This document shows positions 16,840-25,352 of a stretch of 64,000 nucleotides of DNA, piece after piece. A program made the translations under genes and the position numbers. The stretch comes from JAJUFS01 sp964599565. Its GTDB lineage: Bacteria; Pseudomonadota; Gammaproteobacteria; Natronospirales; JAJUFS01. Where the stretch lies: NCBI GenBank assembly GCA_964599565.1, contig CAZRFE010000003.1, forward strand, positions 1 through 64,000, written 5' to 3'. The notes beneath the pieces were generated by a model, which had not been told where the DNA came from, did no database searches, and worked only from the letters and a program-made list of their open reading frames with translations. Positions within the stretch are counted from its first letter, which is position 1. The number at the start of each line of letters is the position of its first letter.

Positions 16840-18768
16840 ATGCAAGCCAGACCGTTCACGCGCAACATTCGCCTCTTCCTGTTCCTCCTCGGCATCGCGC
16901 TGCTTCACGGCTGTGCAACGGCGCCGGACGGACAGCGCGACGCGGCATTCGAGCTTCGCATGCAGCAAGCGCGCGACCTGCAGGCGAATGATCCCGCGGC
17001 AGCGGCGCTCGCGTTTGAATCGCTGGCGCGCGATGCCCGTGGTGATGCAAGCCGTGATGCATGGCTGTCCGCCGCGAGCGCGTGGCTTGAAGCACGCCGC
17101 ACCGATAACGCTGCGCGCGCGCTTGAAGCTGCAGCACCGCTGCCGCCGACGGGGTTGCTCGCGGAACGCGGCGTGCTCGTCGCTGCGGAACTTGATCTTC
17201 TCGAGCAGAATCCGCGCCAGGCACTGCTGCGTCTCGACAGCGTGATGGAATTCAGCGAATCGCTGCGCGACCGCGCGGTGCAGCTTCGCGGCCGCGCACT
17301 GTTCCAGCTTGGCGCAAGCGTGGAAGCAACCGCGCTGCTCAACCGGCACATCGAAAGCAGCGCAGACGAAACGCTGCGTCATGCGGACAGCCGGTTGATC
17401 TGGCTCGGTCTTTCACGCAGCCGCGAACCGCTCGATCTCGAACAGCTTCCGTCCACTGTGCCCGCCGCCGTGCGCGGCTGGATCGCGCTCGGAAGAATCG
17501 GACAATCCGCGTGGCAGGATCCGTACGCATTTCCAGGCCGGCTTGAACAGTGGTCGCGACAGTTTCCCGCACACCCGGGCAGGCAATTCCTGCTCGATGA
17601 GATTCTTGCCGAACACGAGCGCCGCTTCGCGTACCCGGACACGATTGCGCTGCTGCTGCCGATGACCGGACGCTATCGCGCATCGGCCGAAGCGGTGCGC
17701 GACGGATTTCTTGCCGGCCTCTACCAGTACGCCGCACACCGCGAACCGCCGCGCGTACTTGTGCTTGATGCAGGCGCGGATGCAACGGCCGCGCAGCGCG
17801 CGGCGACGCGGGCCGTGGCGGAAGGCGCGGATATCATTGTCGGCCCGCTGACCAAGGAAGCGCTGAGCGCGCTGAACCAAAGCGAAGACCTGCCGGTTCC
17901 AGTGCTTGGCCTCAATTACCTTGATCCGGCGGAAGCTGCCATTGCGCGCGACAACCTGGTGCAGTTCGGACTGTTGCCGGAAGACGAAGCCATCCAGGTT
18001 GCGGAACGCAGCATCGCGGAAGGTTACACGCGCGGCGTGGCGCTCGTGCCCGACAACGACTTCGGCCTGCGCATGACGGCAGCGTTTCGCGCACGCTTCG
18101 AGGAACTGGGCGGCACGCTCCTGACCGTGCAGCGTTATGCGCAAGGCCAGGCGGACTACTCCACGCCGATCATGCGCATGCTGAATCTCGATGAAAGCCA
18201 GCTGCGTTACCAGCAGCTGCGCAGCATCATCGGCCGCTCCGTGCAGTTCGAACCGCGCCGCAGGCAGGATGTGCAGTTCATCTTTCTCGCCGCAAACGCG
18301 GAAGAAGCACGCCTGCTGCGTCCGCAGCTGCGTTTCCACCAGGCCATCAGCCTGCCGGTGTACGCAACCAGCCACGTGTATCGGCCCGGTCAACCCGATC
18401 GCGATCTTGACGACATCCGTTTTGCGGACATGCCATGGATACTCGCGCCCGATGCGATCGCACGCGAAATCCGCAAGACCGTGGTTGACCTGTGGCCGGG
18501 ACGTTTCGAACGCAACGGCCGCCTGTATGCCCTGGGGTTCGATGCCTTCCGGCTCGTGCCGCTGATCCTTGGCGACGATCCCGCGCTCGACAATCCGCTC
18601 CCGGCCATGACAGGCCTGCTGAGCATCGATGCGCAGCGGCGCATCCGCCGCGATCTTTACTGGGCACGGTTTGTCGGCGGAACGCCGCGCCTGCTGCCCG
18701 GCGTCGAGGAAATCCATCCCGCACAAGGAACCGTGCATGCCGCTCCGGGACAACAACGAACGCAATGA
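16840..18768 (+). CDS. lpoA: LpoA, outer-membrane lipoprotein activator of PBP1A
   Basis: Outer-membrane lipoprotein that reaches through the periplasm to activate the PBP1A synthase. The 642-residue product has a signal peptide with lipobox ending at Cys25 (LLHGC). A TPR-like helical N-terminal half follows to about residue 250. The C-terminal half is a type-I periplasmic binding fold (IALLLPMTGRYRASAEAVRDG, then ADIIVGPLTKEALSALN). It is divergent from rsmI across 85 bases, which contain a small GCCTCG/CGAGGC hairpin, and overlaps yraN. Context rsmI-lpoA-yraN-diaA matches E. coli yraL-M-N-O. Confidence 0.94.
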   Translation: MQARPFTRNIRLFLFLLGIALLHGCATAPDGQRDAAFELRMQQARDLQANDPAAAALAFESLARDARGDASRDAWLSAASAWLEARRTDNAARALEAAAPLPPTGLLAERGVLVAAELDLLEQNPRQALLRLDSVMEFSESLRDRAVQLRGRALFQLGASVEATALLNRHIESSADETLRHADSRLIWLGLSRSREPLDLEQLPSTVPAAVRGWIALGRIGQSAWQDPYAFPGRLEQWSRQFPAHPGRQFLLDEILAEHERRFAYPDTIALLLPMTGRYRASAEAVRDGFLAGLYQYAAHREPPRVLVLDAGADATAAQRAATRAVAEGADIIVGPLTKEALSALNQSEDLPVPVLGLNYLDPAEAAIARDNLVQFGLLPEDEAIQVAERSIAEGYTRGVALVPDNDFGLRMTAAFRARFEELGGTLLTVQRYAQGQADYSTPIMRMLNLDESQLRYQQLRSIIGRSVQFEPRRRQDVQFIFLAANAEEARLLRPQLRFHQAISLPVYATSHVYRPGQPDRDLDDIRFADMPWILAPDAIAREIRKTVVDLWPGRFERNGRLYALGFDAFRLVPLILGDDPALDNPLPAMTGLLSIDAQRRIRRDLYWARFVGGTPRLLPGVEEIHPAQGTVHAAPGQQRTQ

Positions 18769-19123
18769 ACGCGGCCGCGCGGCGGAACGCCTCGCGCGGC
18801 GCTATCTCGAAGCGCGCGGCCTGAAGACGCTGGCGGCCAACTACCGCACACGATGGGGTGAAATCGACCTCGTGATGGAACATGCAGGGCAGGTGGTGAT
18901 CGTCGAGGTCCGCGCACGAGTGAACAATAGTTTCGGCGGAGCGGCGGCGAGCGTGACGGTGTCCAAGCAGGCTCGCCTGATTCGCGCCGCGTCGCGGTTT
19001 CTCGCCGAACACCGGCTGGGACATCGACCGGTGCGTTTTGATATTGTTGCGGTCAGCGGTCCGGCTGACAGCCGCAAACAGCACACGGAATGGCTGGTTG
19101 ACGCGTTCCGCCCCGCCGAGTGA
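18737..19123 (+). CDS. yraN: YraN family protein (UPF0102, nuclease-like fold)
   Basis: 128-residue protein of the UPF0102/YraN family, which has a restriction-endonuclease-like fold but no settled function. Visible family residues are RGRAAERLARRYLEARGL, RTRWGEIDLVM and VIVEVRAR; the E..D..E.K-like pattern ends in R rather than K here. The start at 18737 lies 32 bases inside lpoA; the frame is open further upstream but only within lpoA. Its stop overlaps a GTG of the next frame (GTGA). Confidence 0.9.
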   Translation: MPLRDNNERNERGRAAERLARRYLEARGLKTLAANYRTRWGEIDLVMEHAGQVVIVEVRARVNNSFGGAAASVTVSKQARLIRAASRFLAEHRLGHRPVRFDIVAVSGPADSRKQHTEWLVDAFRPAE

Positions 19124-19149
19124 TTCCTTGCCTGCAACGGAGATTACGC

Positions 19150-19740
19150 TTGGACATCGAACAACGCATCCGCGACCACTTCCTTGAAAGCATCGAAACC
19201 AAGCAGCGCGCGCTCGGCGTGATCGCGCCGCTCGTCGGTCGCGCCGCGGAACTCGCCAGCGCGGCGCTGCTTGAGAATCGCAAGATCCTCAGTTGCGGAA
19301 ACGGCGGATCGGCAGCGGACGCACAGCATTTTTCTTCCGAACTGCTCAACCGCTTTGAGCGCGAGCGGCCCGCGCTGCCGGCAATCGCGCTTACGACCGA
19401 CAGCTCCACGCTGACCTCGATCGCAAACGATTACGACTACCGCGACATCTTTTCCAAGCAGGTGCGCGCGCTCGGCCAGGCCGGTGACGTGTTGCTGGCC
19501 ATCTCGACGAGCGGCAACTCGCCGAACGTCGTGCGCGCGATCAACGCGGCGCACGAACGTGAAATGTCGGTCATCGCATTCACGGGTCGCGATGGCGGCG
19601 AAATGGCGCGCCATCTCGGTGAAGCCGATGTCGAACTGCGCGTGCCGGCAGAACGCACGGCGCGCATCCAGGAAGTTCACCTGCTGCTGATCCACTGCCT
19701 CTGCGACCTCATCGACGCACGCCTGCTCGGCGAAATCTGA
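19150..19740 (+). CDS. diaA: DiaA-like SIS-domain protein (DnaA-associating)
   Basis: SIS-domain protein. The 196-residue product from the TTG at 19150 equals E. coli DiaA in length and has CGGAG 8 bases upstream. A GTG at 19120 (GTGA overlap with yraN) is the alternative. Landmarks are CGNGGSAADAQHFSSEL, ERPALPAIAL, LLAISTSGNSPNVVRAI and RIQEVHLLLIHCLCDLID. DiaA promotes DnaA assembly at oriC. It is paralogous to GmhA heptose isomerase; the ERPALPAIAL and VRALGQAGD segments and the yraN context favour DiaA, but the GmhA activity is not excluded. Confidence 0.85.
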   Translation: MDIEQRIRDHFLESIETKQRALGVIAPLVGRAAELASAALLENRKILSCGNGGSAADAQHFSSELLNRFERERPALPAIALTTDSSTLTSIANDYDYRDIFSKQVRALGQAGDVLLAISTSGNSPNVVRAINAAHEREMSVIAFTGRDGGEMARHLGEADVELRVPAERTARIQEVHLLLIHCLCDLIDARLLGEI

Positions 19741-19747
19741 GATACGC

Positions 19748-21181
19748 ATGAACGCGCACGGCCTGCCTGCTTCGCAACGCGCGCGGTCCGTGTACGCCGC
19801 ACTCAGGCCGCTGCTTGGCGAACGCCTGCTGCACGATCCTGGCGACCTTCTCCCTTACAGCTATGACAACTCGCGCCGCCAGGCGCTGCCCGACCTCGTT
19901 GCGTTCGCGGATTCGCATGATGAAGTCGTTGCGATCGTGCGCGCCTGTCACGAACATGAATTGCCGCTGGTGACGCGCGGACTCGGCAGCGGTACGGCCG
20001 GCGCTGCGGTGCCCGTGGCCGGCGGACTGGTGCTCGCACTCGAGCGCATGAACCGCATTGTTCGCGTCGACGCCGGCAACCGTGTCGCCGTCGTTGAGCC
20101 CGGCGTGACGAACGCACAGCTCCAGGAAGCGGCAGGGCGCGAAGGATTCTTCTGGCCGCCGGATCCAACCTCGTCGGCGTACTGCACGATCGGTGGCAAC
20201 CTCGCCTGCAACTCGGCCGGTCCGCGTGCCGTCAAGTACGGCACGCCGCGCGACAATACGCTCGGCCTGCGCGCCGTCAGCGGCGACGGTATCGAATTAC
20301 GTACCGGCGTCTATACGACGAAAGGCGTCGTCGGCTACGACCTGACGCGGCTTTTGATCGGGTCGGAGGGAACGCTCGGCGTGATCACGGAAGCCACGCT
20401 TCGACTCACACCGCTTCAGCCTGCGCGACACACCTTGCGCGCAACATTCGCCGACATGACATCCGCTGCCGCCGCCGTGTCACGCGTGATGGCGCAAGCC
20501 GTCACGCCGAGCGCGCTTGAGTTCATCGACGCCACGGCAATCGCCATGATCCGCGAGTACGCGGAAGAAAATCTCGCCGCGACCGACCTTCCCGACGATG
20601 CAGGAGCGATGTTGCTGATCGAGATCGACGGCAATGCAGAAACGCTTGAGCCGGCAACGCACGCAGTCGCGGATGCCGTGGCAGGACAGGGAATGATCGA
20701 GCTGCGCCGCGCGCGTACAGCGGATGAAACGCGCGCACTGTGGGCGGCACGCAAGGCACTTTCACCCGCACTTCGACGCATTGCACCGAAGAAGATCAAC
20801 GAAGACGTCGTGGTGCCGGTATCGCGCATGGCGGAACTCATCGACGGTCTCCAGGCGCTGTCACGCCAGCACGGCATCACGATCGTGAATTTCGGTCATG
20901 CCGGAAACGGCAACATCCACGTCAACCTGCTCACCGATCCCGATGACGAAAGGCAGATGGCGGTAATCGATCAATGTCTTGGTGAAGTCTTCGCGCTGGT
21001 GCTCGGCCTTGGCGGCACGCTGTCGGGCGAACACGGGGTAGGACTCGTGAAGAAGGAATTCGTCGGTCTTGAAATCGAACCCGCGACGCTGGAGATGATG
21101 CGCAGGATCAAGGCGCAGTTCGACCCGAAGGGAATACTCAATCCGGGAAAGTTCTTTCCTGAAGAAGTGGCAGGTCGCTGA
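19748..21181 (+). CDS. FAD-linked oxidase, GlcD / D-lactate dehydrogenase family
   Basis: 477-residue flavoprotein of the VAO/PCMH type. The N-terminal FAD domain shows LVTRGLGSGTAGAAVP, VVEPGVTN, PPDPTSSAYCTIGGNLACNSAGP and GSEGTLGVITE. The C-terminal cap has INFGHAGNGNIHVN-type residues (IVNFGHAGNGNIHVNLL) and LSGEHGVGLVKK. These are shared by glycolate oxidase subunit GlcD and D-lactate or 2-hydroxyglutarate dehydrogenases. No glcE or glcF lies nearby, so a stand-alone D-2-hydroxyacid dehydrogenase is more likely than a glycolate oxidase subunit; the substrate is unknown. Confidence 0.88.
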   Translation: MNAHGLPASQRARSVYAALRPLLGERLLHDPGDLLPYSYDNSRRQALPDLVAFADSHDEVVAIVRACHEHELPLVTRGLGSGTAGAAVPVAGGLVLALERMNRIVRVDAGNRVAVVEPGVTNAQLQEAAGREGFFWPPDPTSSAYCTIGGNLACNSAGPRAVKYGTPRDNTLGLRAVSGDGIELRTGVYTTKGVVGYDLTRLLIGSEGTLGVITEATLRLTPLQPARHTLRATFADMTSAAAAVSRVMAQAVTPSALEFIDATAIAMIREYAEENLAATDLPDDAGAMLLIEIDGNAETLEPATHAVADAVAGQGMIELRRARTADETRALWAARKALSPALRRIAPKKINEDVVVPVSRMAELIDGLQALSRQHGITIVNFGHAGNGNIHVNLLTDPDDERQMAVIDQCLGEVFALVLGLGGTLSGEHGVGLVKKEFVGLEIEPATLEMMRRIKAQFDPKGILNPGKFFPEEVAGR

Positions 21182-21184
21182 CGG

Positions 21185-21209
21185 AAAAGCCGGACGTCCC
21201 CGGCTTTTT
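21185..21209. terminator. Bidirectional intrinsic terminator
   Basis: AAAAGCCGG and CCGGCTTTTT face each other around a 6-base loop, giving an A-tract/GC stem/T-tract on both strands. It separates the GlcD-like gene (plus) from sspB (minus). Confidence 0.85.
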
Positions 21210-21225
21210 GTCTGCCTTTCGATTT

Positions 21226-21639
21226 TTACTTGATGATCTTGAGCGAAGGCTTGCCCGGCCGCGGCGGTTCGTCCCCGCCCTGCAGCGCCGAATCATCTTC
21301 CTTTGCTGAAGATTGGGCGGCGTGCGGGTCGTCTTCAGCGCCGAACATCATGCCTTGCCCGGAATCGCGGCCATAGATCGCGACGACCGCCGTCGGCGGA
21401 AATCGAACAAGCCGCGGCGTGCCTCCGAAGCGCGCCGAGAAACGGATCTCGTCGTTGCCGAGCTGAAGACCCTGCACGGCGGATGGACTCACATTCAGCA
21501 CGATGCGACCGTCCTGCACATATTCGTCGGGAAGTTCTGCGCCGGCGACCGTCGCATCAACCAGGAGATGCGGGAGATCTCCGCAGTCAAGCAGCCAGTC
21601 GTAAAGCGCGCGTATCAGGTAAGGACGGCGGGACAACAT
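21226..21639 (-). CDS. sspB: ClpXP protease specificity-enhancing factor SspB
   Basis: Adaptor that delivers ssrA-tagged proteins to ClpXP. The 137-residue product from the ATG at 21639 begins MLSRRPYLIRALYDWLLDCG and contains GRIVLNVSPSAVQGL and the substrate-groove strand IRFSARFGGTPRLVRFP. A flexible acidic tail ends in the ClpX-binding peptide PSLKIIK. The longer open frame to 21822 lies mostly inside sspA and lacks family sequence. It forms a pair with sspA, as in E. coli. Confidence 0.95.
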   Translation of the reverse strand: MLSRRPYLIRALYDWLLDCGDLPHLLVDATVAGAELPDEYVQDGRIVLNVSPSAVQGLQLGNDEIRFSARFGGTPRLVRFPPTAVVAIYGRDSGQGMMFGAEDDPHAAQSSAKEDDSALQGGDEPPRPGKPSLKIIK

Positions 21640-21692
21640 CGAAAAATCCGTGATGCGACGAAGTCGCGTGACGTGCGGCCGCAGGAAAACGC

Positions 21693-22319
21693 CTAGCGCA
21701 GTTCCTGCTCGATTTCGGTCAGGCTGTTCTTGAATGACGCCCGGCGGAACATGCGCTCCGAGTATGCCTGCACGGCTTTCGCCTGCGGCGGCAACTCGAT
21801 GCCGAAATGCGGCAGCCGCCACAGAACCGGAGCGATGCAGCAGTCGACAAGCGAGAACTCATCGCTGAGGAAGAACGGCTTCATCGAAAACGCATCGGCC
21901 GTTGCGGTCACCGCGTCGCGCAGTTCCTTCTTCGCCTTGTTGACCGCACTGCGATCACCGGCGTTCTCGATGGTGTCGACCAGCGAGTACCAGTCCTGTT
22001 CGATGCGGTACATCGCGAGGCGGAAACGTGCACGGCTGACAGGATCGACAGGCATGAGCGGCGGATGCGGAAAGCGTTCGTCCAGGTATTCGACGATGGT
22101 GCGCACGTCATAGAGCACGAGTTCGCGGTCAACGAGTGTCGGAACCGTGTTGTAGGGGTTGAGATCGATCAGGTCTTCCGGCAGGTCATCCCCTTCGATA
22201 TCGACGACGTCATACGTAATGCCCTTTTCCGCGAGCACGAACCGGACGCGGTGGCTGTGCGCGTCCGTCGGCCGTGAAAACAGGGTCATTACGGAGCGTC
22301 GACTGGTAATGACTGCCAT
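21693..22319 (-). CDS. sspA: Stringent starvation protein A
   Basis: RNA-polymerase-associated protein with a glutathione-transferase fold but no GST activity. The 208-residue product starts MAVITSRRSVMTLFSRPTD and has VPTLVDRELVLYD, EYLDERFPHPPLMPVDP (the surface loop PHPP needed for RNAP contact) and FFLSDEFSLVDCCIAPVLWR. AGGAGA lies 7 bases before the ATG. It is downstream of petC across a strong hairpin and upstream of sspB. Confidence 0.96.
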   Translation of the reverse strand: MAVITSRRSVMTLFSRPTDAHSHRVRFVLAEKGITYDVVDIEGDDLPEDLIDLNPYNTVPTLVDRELVLYDVRTIVEYLDERFPHPPLMPVDPVSRARFRLAMYRIEQDWYSLVDTIENAGDRSAVNKAKKELRDAVTATADAFSMKPFFLSDEFSLVDCCIAPVLWRLPHFGIELPPQAKAVQAYSERMFRRASFKNSLTEIEQELR

Positions 22320-22380
22320 GTGGAAATCTCCTGGTGTGGACTCTTGAAGCGGCGACCGGATCGTCGCGGCTTCGATCCCG

Positions 22381-22409
22381 GGTCCGGAGCCGCGCTGCGG
22401 CTCCGGACC
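22381..22409. repeat. Perfect 13-base-pair hairpin between petC and sspA
   Basis: GGTCCGGAGCCGC, loop GCT, then its exact reverse complement. On the minus strand it begins 7 bases after the petC stop, but no T-run follows. It is therefore more likely an mRNA 3'-end stabiliser or partial attenuator between petC and sspA than a full terminator. Confidence 0.7.
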
Positions 22410-22415
22410 GGATCA

Positions 22416-23165
22416 TCAGTGAATGTCCTTCCAGTATTCGCGCTTGAGGAAATACGCGAACAGGAAGAACACGAGCAGGAAGGTCAGCACTCCAATGCCG
22501 ACGGACTGCCGTTCCAGCTTGACGGGCTCGCTGGCGTATTCGAGGAAATTGACGATGTCGCGAACCACCTCGTCGTACTCCTCGGGTTCGAGCGCGCCGC
22601 CTTCCGGCGCATCGAAACGAACGAAGTCCTTGCGATTGTTGCCGTCTTCATCAACGACGTCGACGAACACCGCTTCCTGGTAACCCTGCAATGGCGCAAG
22701 CACGTGCGGCATGCTGGCGTTGGGCAGCACAAGGTTGTTGACGCCGATCGACCGCGAATCATCACGATAGAAGCTGCGCAGGTATGTATAGATCCAGTCG
22801 GCGCCGCGCGAACGTGCCGTCAGCGAAAGATCCGGCGGCGTCTTGCCGAACCAGCGTTCCGCATCGGCATCGTTCATTGGAATGACCATCATCTCGGTCG
22901 GCTTCTCGGCCGTGAACATCAGGTTGTTCATCAGCTGTTCTTCCGTGAGTCCGAGATCGTCGATCAGGCTCTCGTAACGAACGTACTTCAGCGAATGGCA
23001 GCCCAGACAGTAGTTCACGAAGTATTTCGCGCCACGCTGCAGCGAAGCCTTGTTCGCCAGCGAGTTGCCGGGCTGATCAAGATGCACGCCGCTGTCCGCG
23101 GCGGATGCGACGAACGGAACAAGCGGCGCGCCTGCCAGCAGCAGGCCAAGAATCATTCTTTTCAT
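22416..23165 (-). CDS. petC: Cytochrome c1 of the bc1 complex
   Basis: Heme subunit of ubiquinol-cytochrome c reductase, anchored in the inner membrane and facing the periplasm. The 249-residue product has a signal peptide (MKRMILGLLLAGAPLVPFVA, cleavage near ASAAD), the heme site CLGCH at 53-57, and a C-terminal membrane anchor (VLTFLLVFFLFAYFLKREY). The start at 23165 overlaps the petB stop as ATGA; the extra 33 codons upstream lie inside petB. Confidence 0.95.
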   Translation of the reverse strand: MKRMILGLLLAGAPLVPFVASAADSGVHLDQPGNSLANKASLQRGAKYFVNYCLGCHSLKYVRYESLIDDLGLTEEQLMNNLMFTAEKPTEMMVIPMNDADAERWFGKTPPDLSLTARSRGADWIYTYLRSFYRDDSRSIGVNNLVLPNASMPHVLAPLQGYQEAVFVDVVDEDGNNRKDFVRFDAPEGGALEPEEYDEVVRDIVNFLEYASEPVKLERQSVGIGVLTFLLVFFLFAYFLKREYWKDIH

Positions 23166-24589
23166 TCGAACGTCACCCTTTCCGGAACCGGTTTCGACTC
23201 GTTCAATCGCGTGAACGCCGGCAGCAGCAGGAATCCGGCCGTGTACAGCGCGGGAATCAGCCACATCTTCATCATCAGCGCGGCGTTCGCCGCATCCCAG
23301 CGCACCACGTCAAGCAGCGTGATCACGACCAGCGCCGCGAGTGTCGCGCCGAACAGGAACTTGCGCGTGCGAACCTTCGAGTACGCCCACGAGATGAAGA
23401 AGAACAGGAAATAGATTTCCGCGAAGCGCAGCGCAAGCTCGGAGTACAGCCGGGTCGGCGGCTTGAGTCCGAGGTAGCCGAGCACGATGAACGTCGCTGC
23501 AAACAGGATCACCAGCAGCTTGTACAGCGTGCCGCGGTAACGCATCGACTTCACCGGGTTGCGATCCAGCCATGGCAGCAGGAACAGGAGGAAGATCGCC
23601 GCTCCCATTGCAATGACGCCGAGCAGCTTGTCCGGTACCGCGCGGAGAATCGCGTAGAACGGCGTGAAGTACCACACCGGCGCGATGTGTTCCGGGGTCA
23701 CGAGCGGATTCGCCGGCTCGAAGTTGGCATGTTCGAGGAAGTAGCCGCCCATCTCGGGCGCAAAGAACACGACGACCGCAAACAGCATCGCGAACACGAT
23801 GATGCCGACGAGATCCTTGATCGTGTAATACGGATGGAACGGAATGCCGTCGATCGGCTTGCCATCCGCGCCCTTCGTCTTCTTGATCTCAATGCCGTCC
23901 GGGTTGCTCGAACCGTTGTGACGCAGCGCGACGAGATGGAACACGACGAGCAGGATAAGGATCAGCGGCATCGCGATGACGTGCAGCGCGAAGAACCGGT
24001 TCAGCGTGATGTCGGAGATCGCGAAGTCGCCGCGTATCCACGTGGCAAGCGGCTCGCCGATCTTCGGAATCGCGCCGAACAGCGAGATGATCACCTGTGC
24101 GCCCCAGTACGACATCTGGCCCCACGGCAACAGGTAGCCCATGAAGGCCTCCGCCATGAGCGCGACGTACACGAGCATGCCGAATATCCACAGCAGTTCG
24201 CGCGGCGCCTTGTAGGAGCCGTACATCACGCCGCGGAACATGTGCAGGTAGACGACGACGAAGAACGCCGATGCGCCGGTCGAGTGCATGTAGCGGATCA
24301 GCCAGCCCCACTCCACGTCGCGCATGATGTATTCGACGGACGCGAACGCTTCGGCCGCGGACGGCTTGTAGCTCATGGTGAGGAAGATGCCCGTGACGAT
24401 CTGGTTCACGAACACGACCAGCGACAGCACGCCGAAGTAGTACCAGAAGTTGAAGTTCTTCGGCGCGTAGTAATCGTGCAGCTGGCTGCGCATGAACGAC
24501 GTCATCGGCATGCGATCGTCGATCCAGGCGATGAAGCGGTTCCAGCCGGCCGCGATGTTGTCGAAATAATCCTGGTTAGCGCGCATCAC
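23162..24589 (-). CDS. petB: Cytochrome b of the bc1 complex
   Basis: Membrane subunit that carries the two b hemes and the Qo/Qi sites. The 475-residue protein has the N-terminal b-type region (RNYFDNI-like start, FNFWYYFGVLSL), the Qo loop with GYLLPWGQMSYWGAQV, the PEHIAPVWYFTPFYAILRAVP stretch that contains the conserved PEW-type Qo motif region (here PVWYF), and eight or more helices. It overlaps petA and petC by ATGA. Confidence 0.95.
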   Translation of the reverse strand: MMRANQDYFDNIAAGWNRFIAWIDDRMPMTSFMRSQLHDYYAPKNFNFWYYFGVLSLVVFVNQIVTGIFLTMSYKPSAAEAFASVEYIMRDVEWGWLIRYMHSTGASAFFVVVYLHMFRGVMYGSYKAPRELLWIFGMLVYVALMAEAFMGYLLPWGQMSYWGAQVIISLFGAIPKIGEPLATWIRGDFAISDITLNRFFALHVIAMPLILILLVVFHLVALRHNGSSNPDGIEIKKTKGADGKPIDGIPFHPYYTIKDLVGIIVFAMLFAVVVFFAPEMGGYFLEHANFEPANPLVTPEHIAPVWYFTPFYAILRAVPDKLLGVIAMGAAIFLLFLLPWLDRNPVKSMRYRGTLYKLLVILFAATFIVLGYLGLKPPTRLYSELALRFAEIYFLFFFISWAYSKVRTRKFLFGATLAALVVITLLDVVRWDAANAALMMKMWLIPALYTAGFLLLPAFTRLNESKPVPERVTFE

Positions 24590-25182
24590 GCAGCCCCTCC
24601 GTCTTCGCCGATCAGCAGCGTGCCTTCATTGAGATAACGGTGCGGCGGCACCTGCAGGTTGAGCGGCGCAGGCACGCCCTTGTAGACACGACCGGCGAGG
24701 TCGAACTTCGAGCCGTGGCAGGGGCAGAAGAACCCGCCGTTCCAGTCGCGGCCGAGATCCGCCGGCGCAACTTCGGGACGATAGGTCGGCGAACAACCGA
24801 GGTGCGTGCAGTTCGAGACAACGACGAAATACTCGGGCTTGATGGAGCGCAGCTCGTTGGAAGCGTACTCCGGCTGCTGCGGTTCCTGCGACATCGGGTC
24901 GCGCAGCGTCTCGTCGCCGAGCTCGAGCGTGGCCTGCTGCATTGCCTGCGTGCGACGGACGATCGCGATGGCGCGACCCCGCCACTCGACCTTGACGATG
25001 CCGCCCGGTTCGATCTTGCTGATGTCCACTTCCACCGGTGCACCGGCGGCGCGGGCGCGATCGCTGGGCTGCATGGAAGCGACGAAAGGCACGGCGGCTG
25101 CCACAACACCAACGCCACCGACAACGGAAGTGGCAACGGTGAGGAAATGGCGCCTGGTGAGGTCAACGCCGTCAGTACTCAT
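24586..25182 (-). CDS. petA: Rieske iron-sulfur subunit of the bc1 complex
   Basis: Carries electrons from quinol to cytochrome c1. The 198-residue product has a twin-arginine signal-anchor (TRRHFLT at residues 9-15, then a hydrophobic helix) consistent with Tat export. The 2Fe-2S ligands are Cys125 and His127 in CTHLGC and Cys153 and His156 in CPCHGS; Cys130 and Cys155 should form the disulfide. The start at 25182 is preceded by AGGAGA; 20 upstream in-frame codons cover the promoter leader and are not used. First gene of petABC. Confidence 0.96.
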   Translation of the reverse strand: MSTDGVDLTRRHFLTVATSVVGGVGVVAAAVPFVASMQPSDRARAAGAPVEVDISKIEPGGIVKVEWRGRAIAIVRRTQAMQQATLELGDETLRDPMSQEPQQPEYASNELRSIKPEYFVVVSNCTHLGCSPTYRPEVAPADLGRDWNGGFFCPCHGSKFDLAGRVYKGVPAPLNLQVPPHRYLNEGTLLIGEDGGAA

Positions 25183-25262
25183 CCACGGGTCTCCTGAGGC
25201 AAACGCTAAGCGATTGATTCGATTTGATTTGGAGTTATGCATGCCGAGGCATGGAATGCGGC

Positions 25263-25292
25263 ATTATACACGCTCGTTCGCGCGACTGGCCA
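25263..25292 (-). promoter_or_regulatory. Promoter of petABC
   Basis: Minus strand TGGCCA (25292-25287), 18-base spacer, perfect TATAAT (25268-25263). The predicted start is about 70 bases before the petA ATG. The -35 matches four of six. Confidence 0.6.
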
Positions 25293-25352
25293 CACAGAGA
25301 GCACTGGAAACGCGCCGTTCCTGCTGACGCTCACAGGGACGCGTGCTAGCTT

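Noticed and set aside
19150..19740. Assignment as GmhA (heptose isomerase)
   Set aside because: The ERPALPAIAL and RALGQAGD segments, the 196-residue length and the yraN neighbour favour DiaA, though GmhA activity is not excluded.
22381..22409. Intrinsic terminator after petC
   Set aside because: The stem is strong but no T-run follows on either strand, unlike all other terminators in the window.
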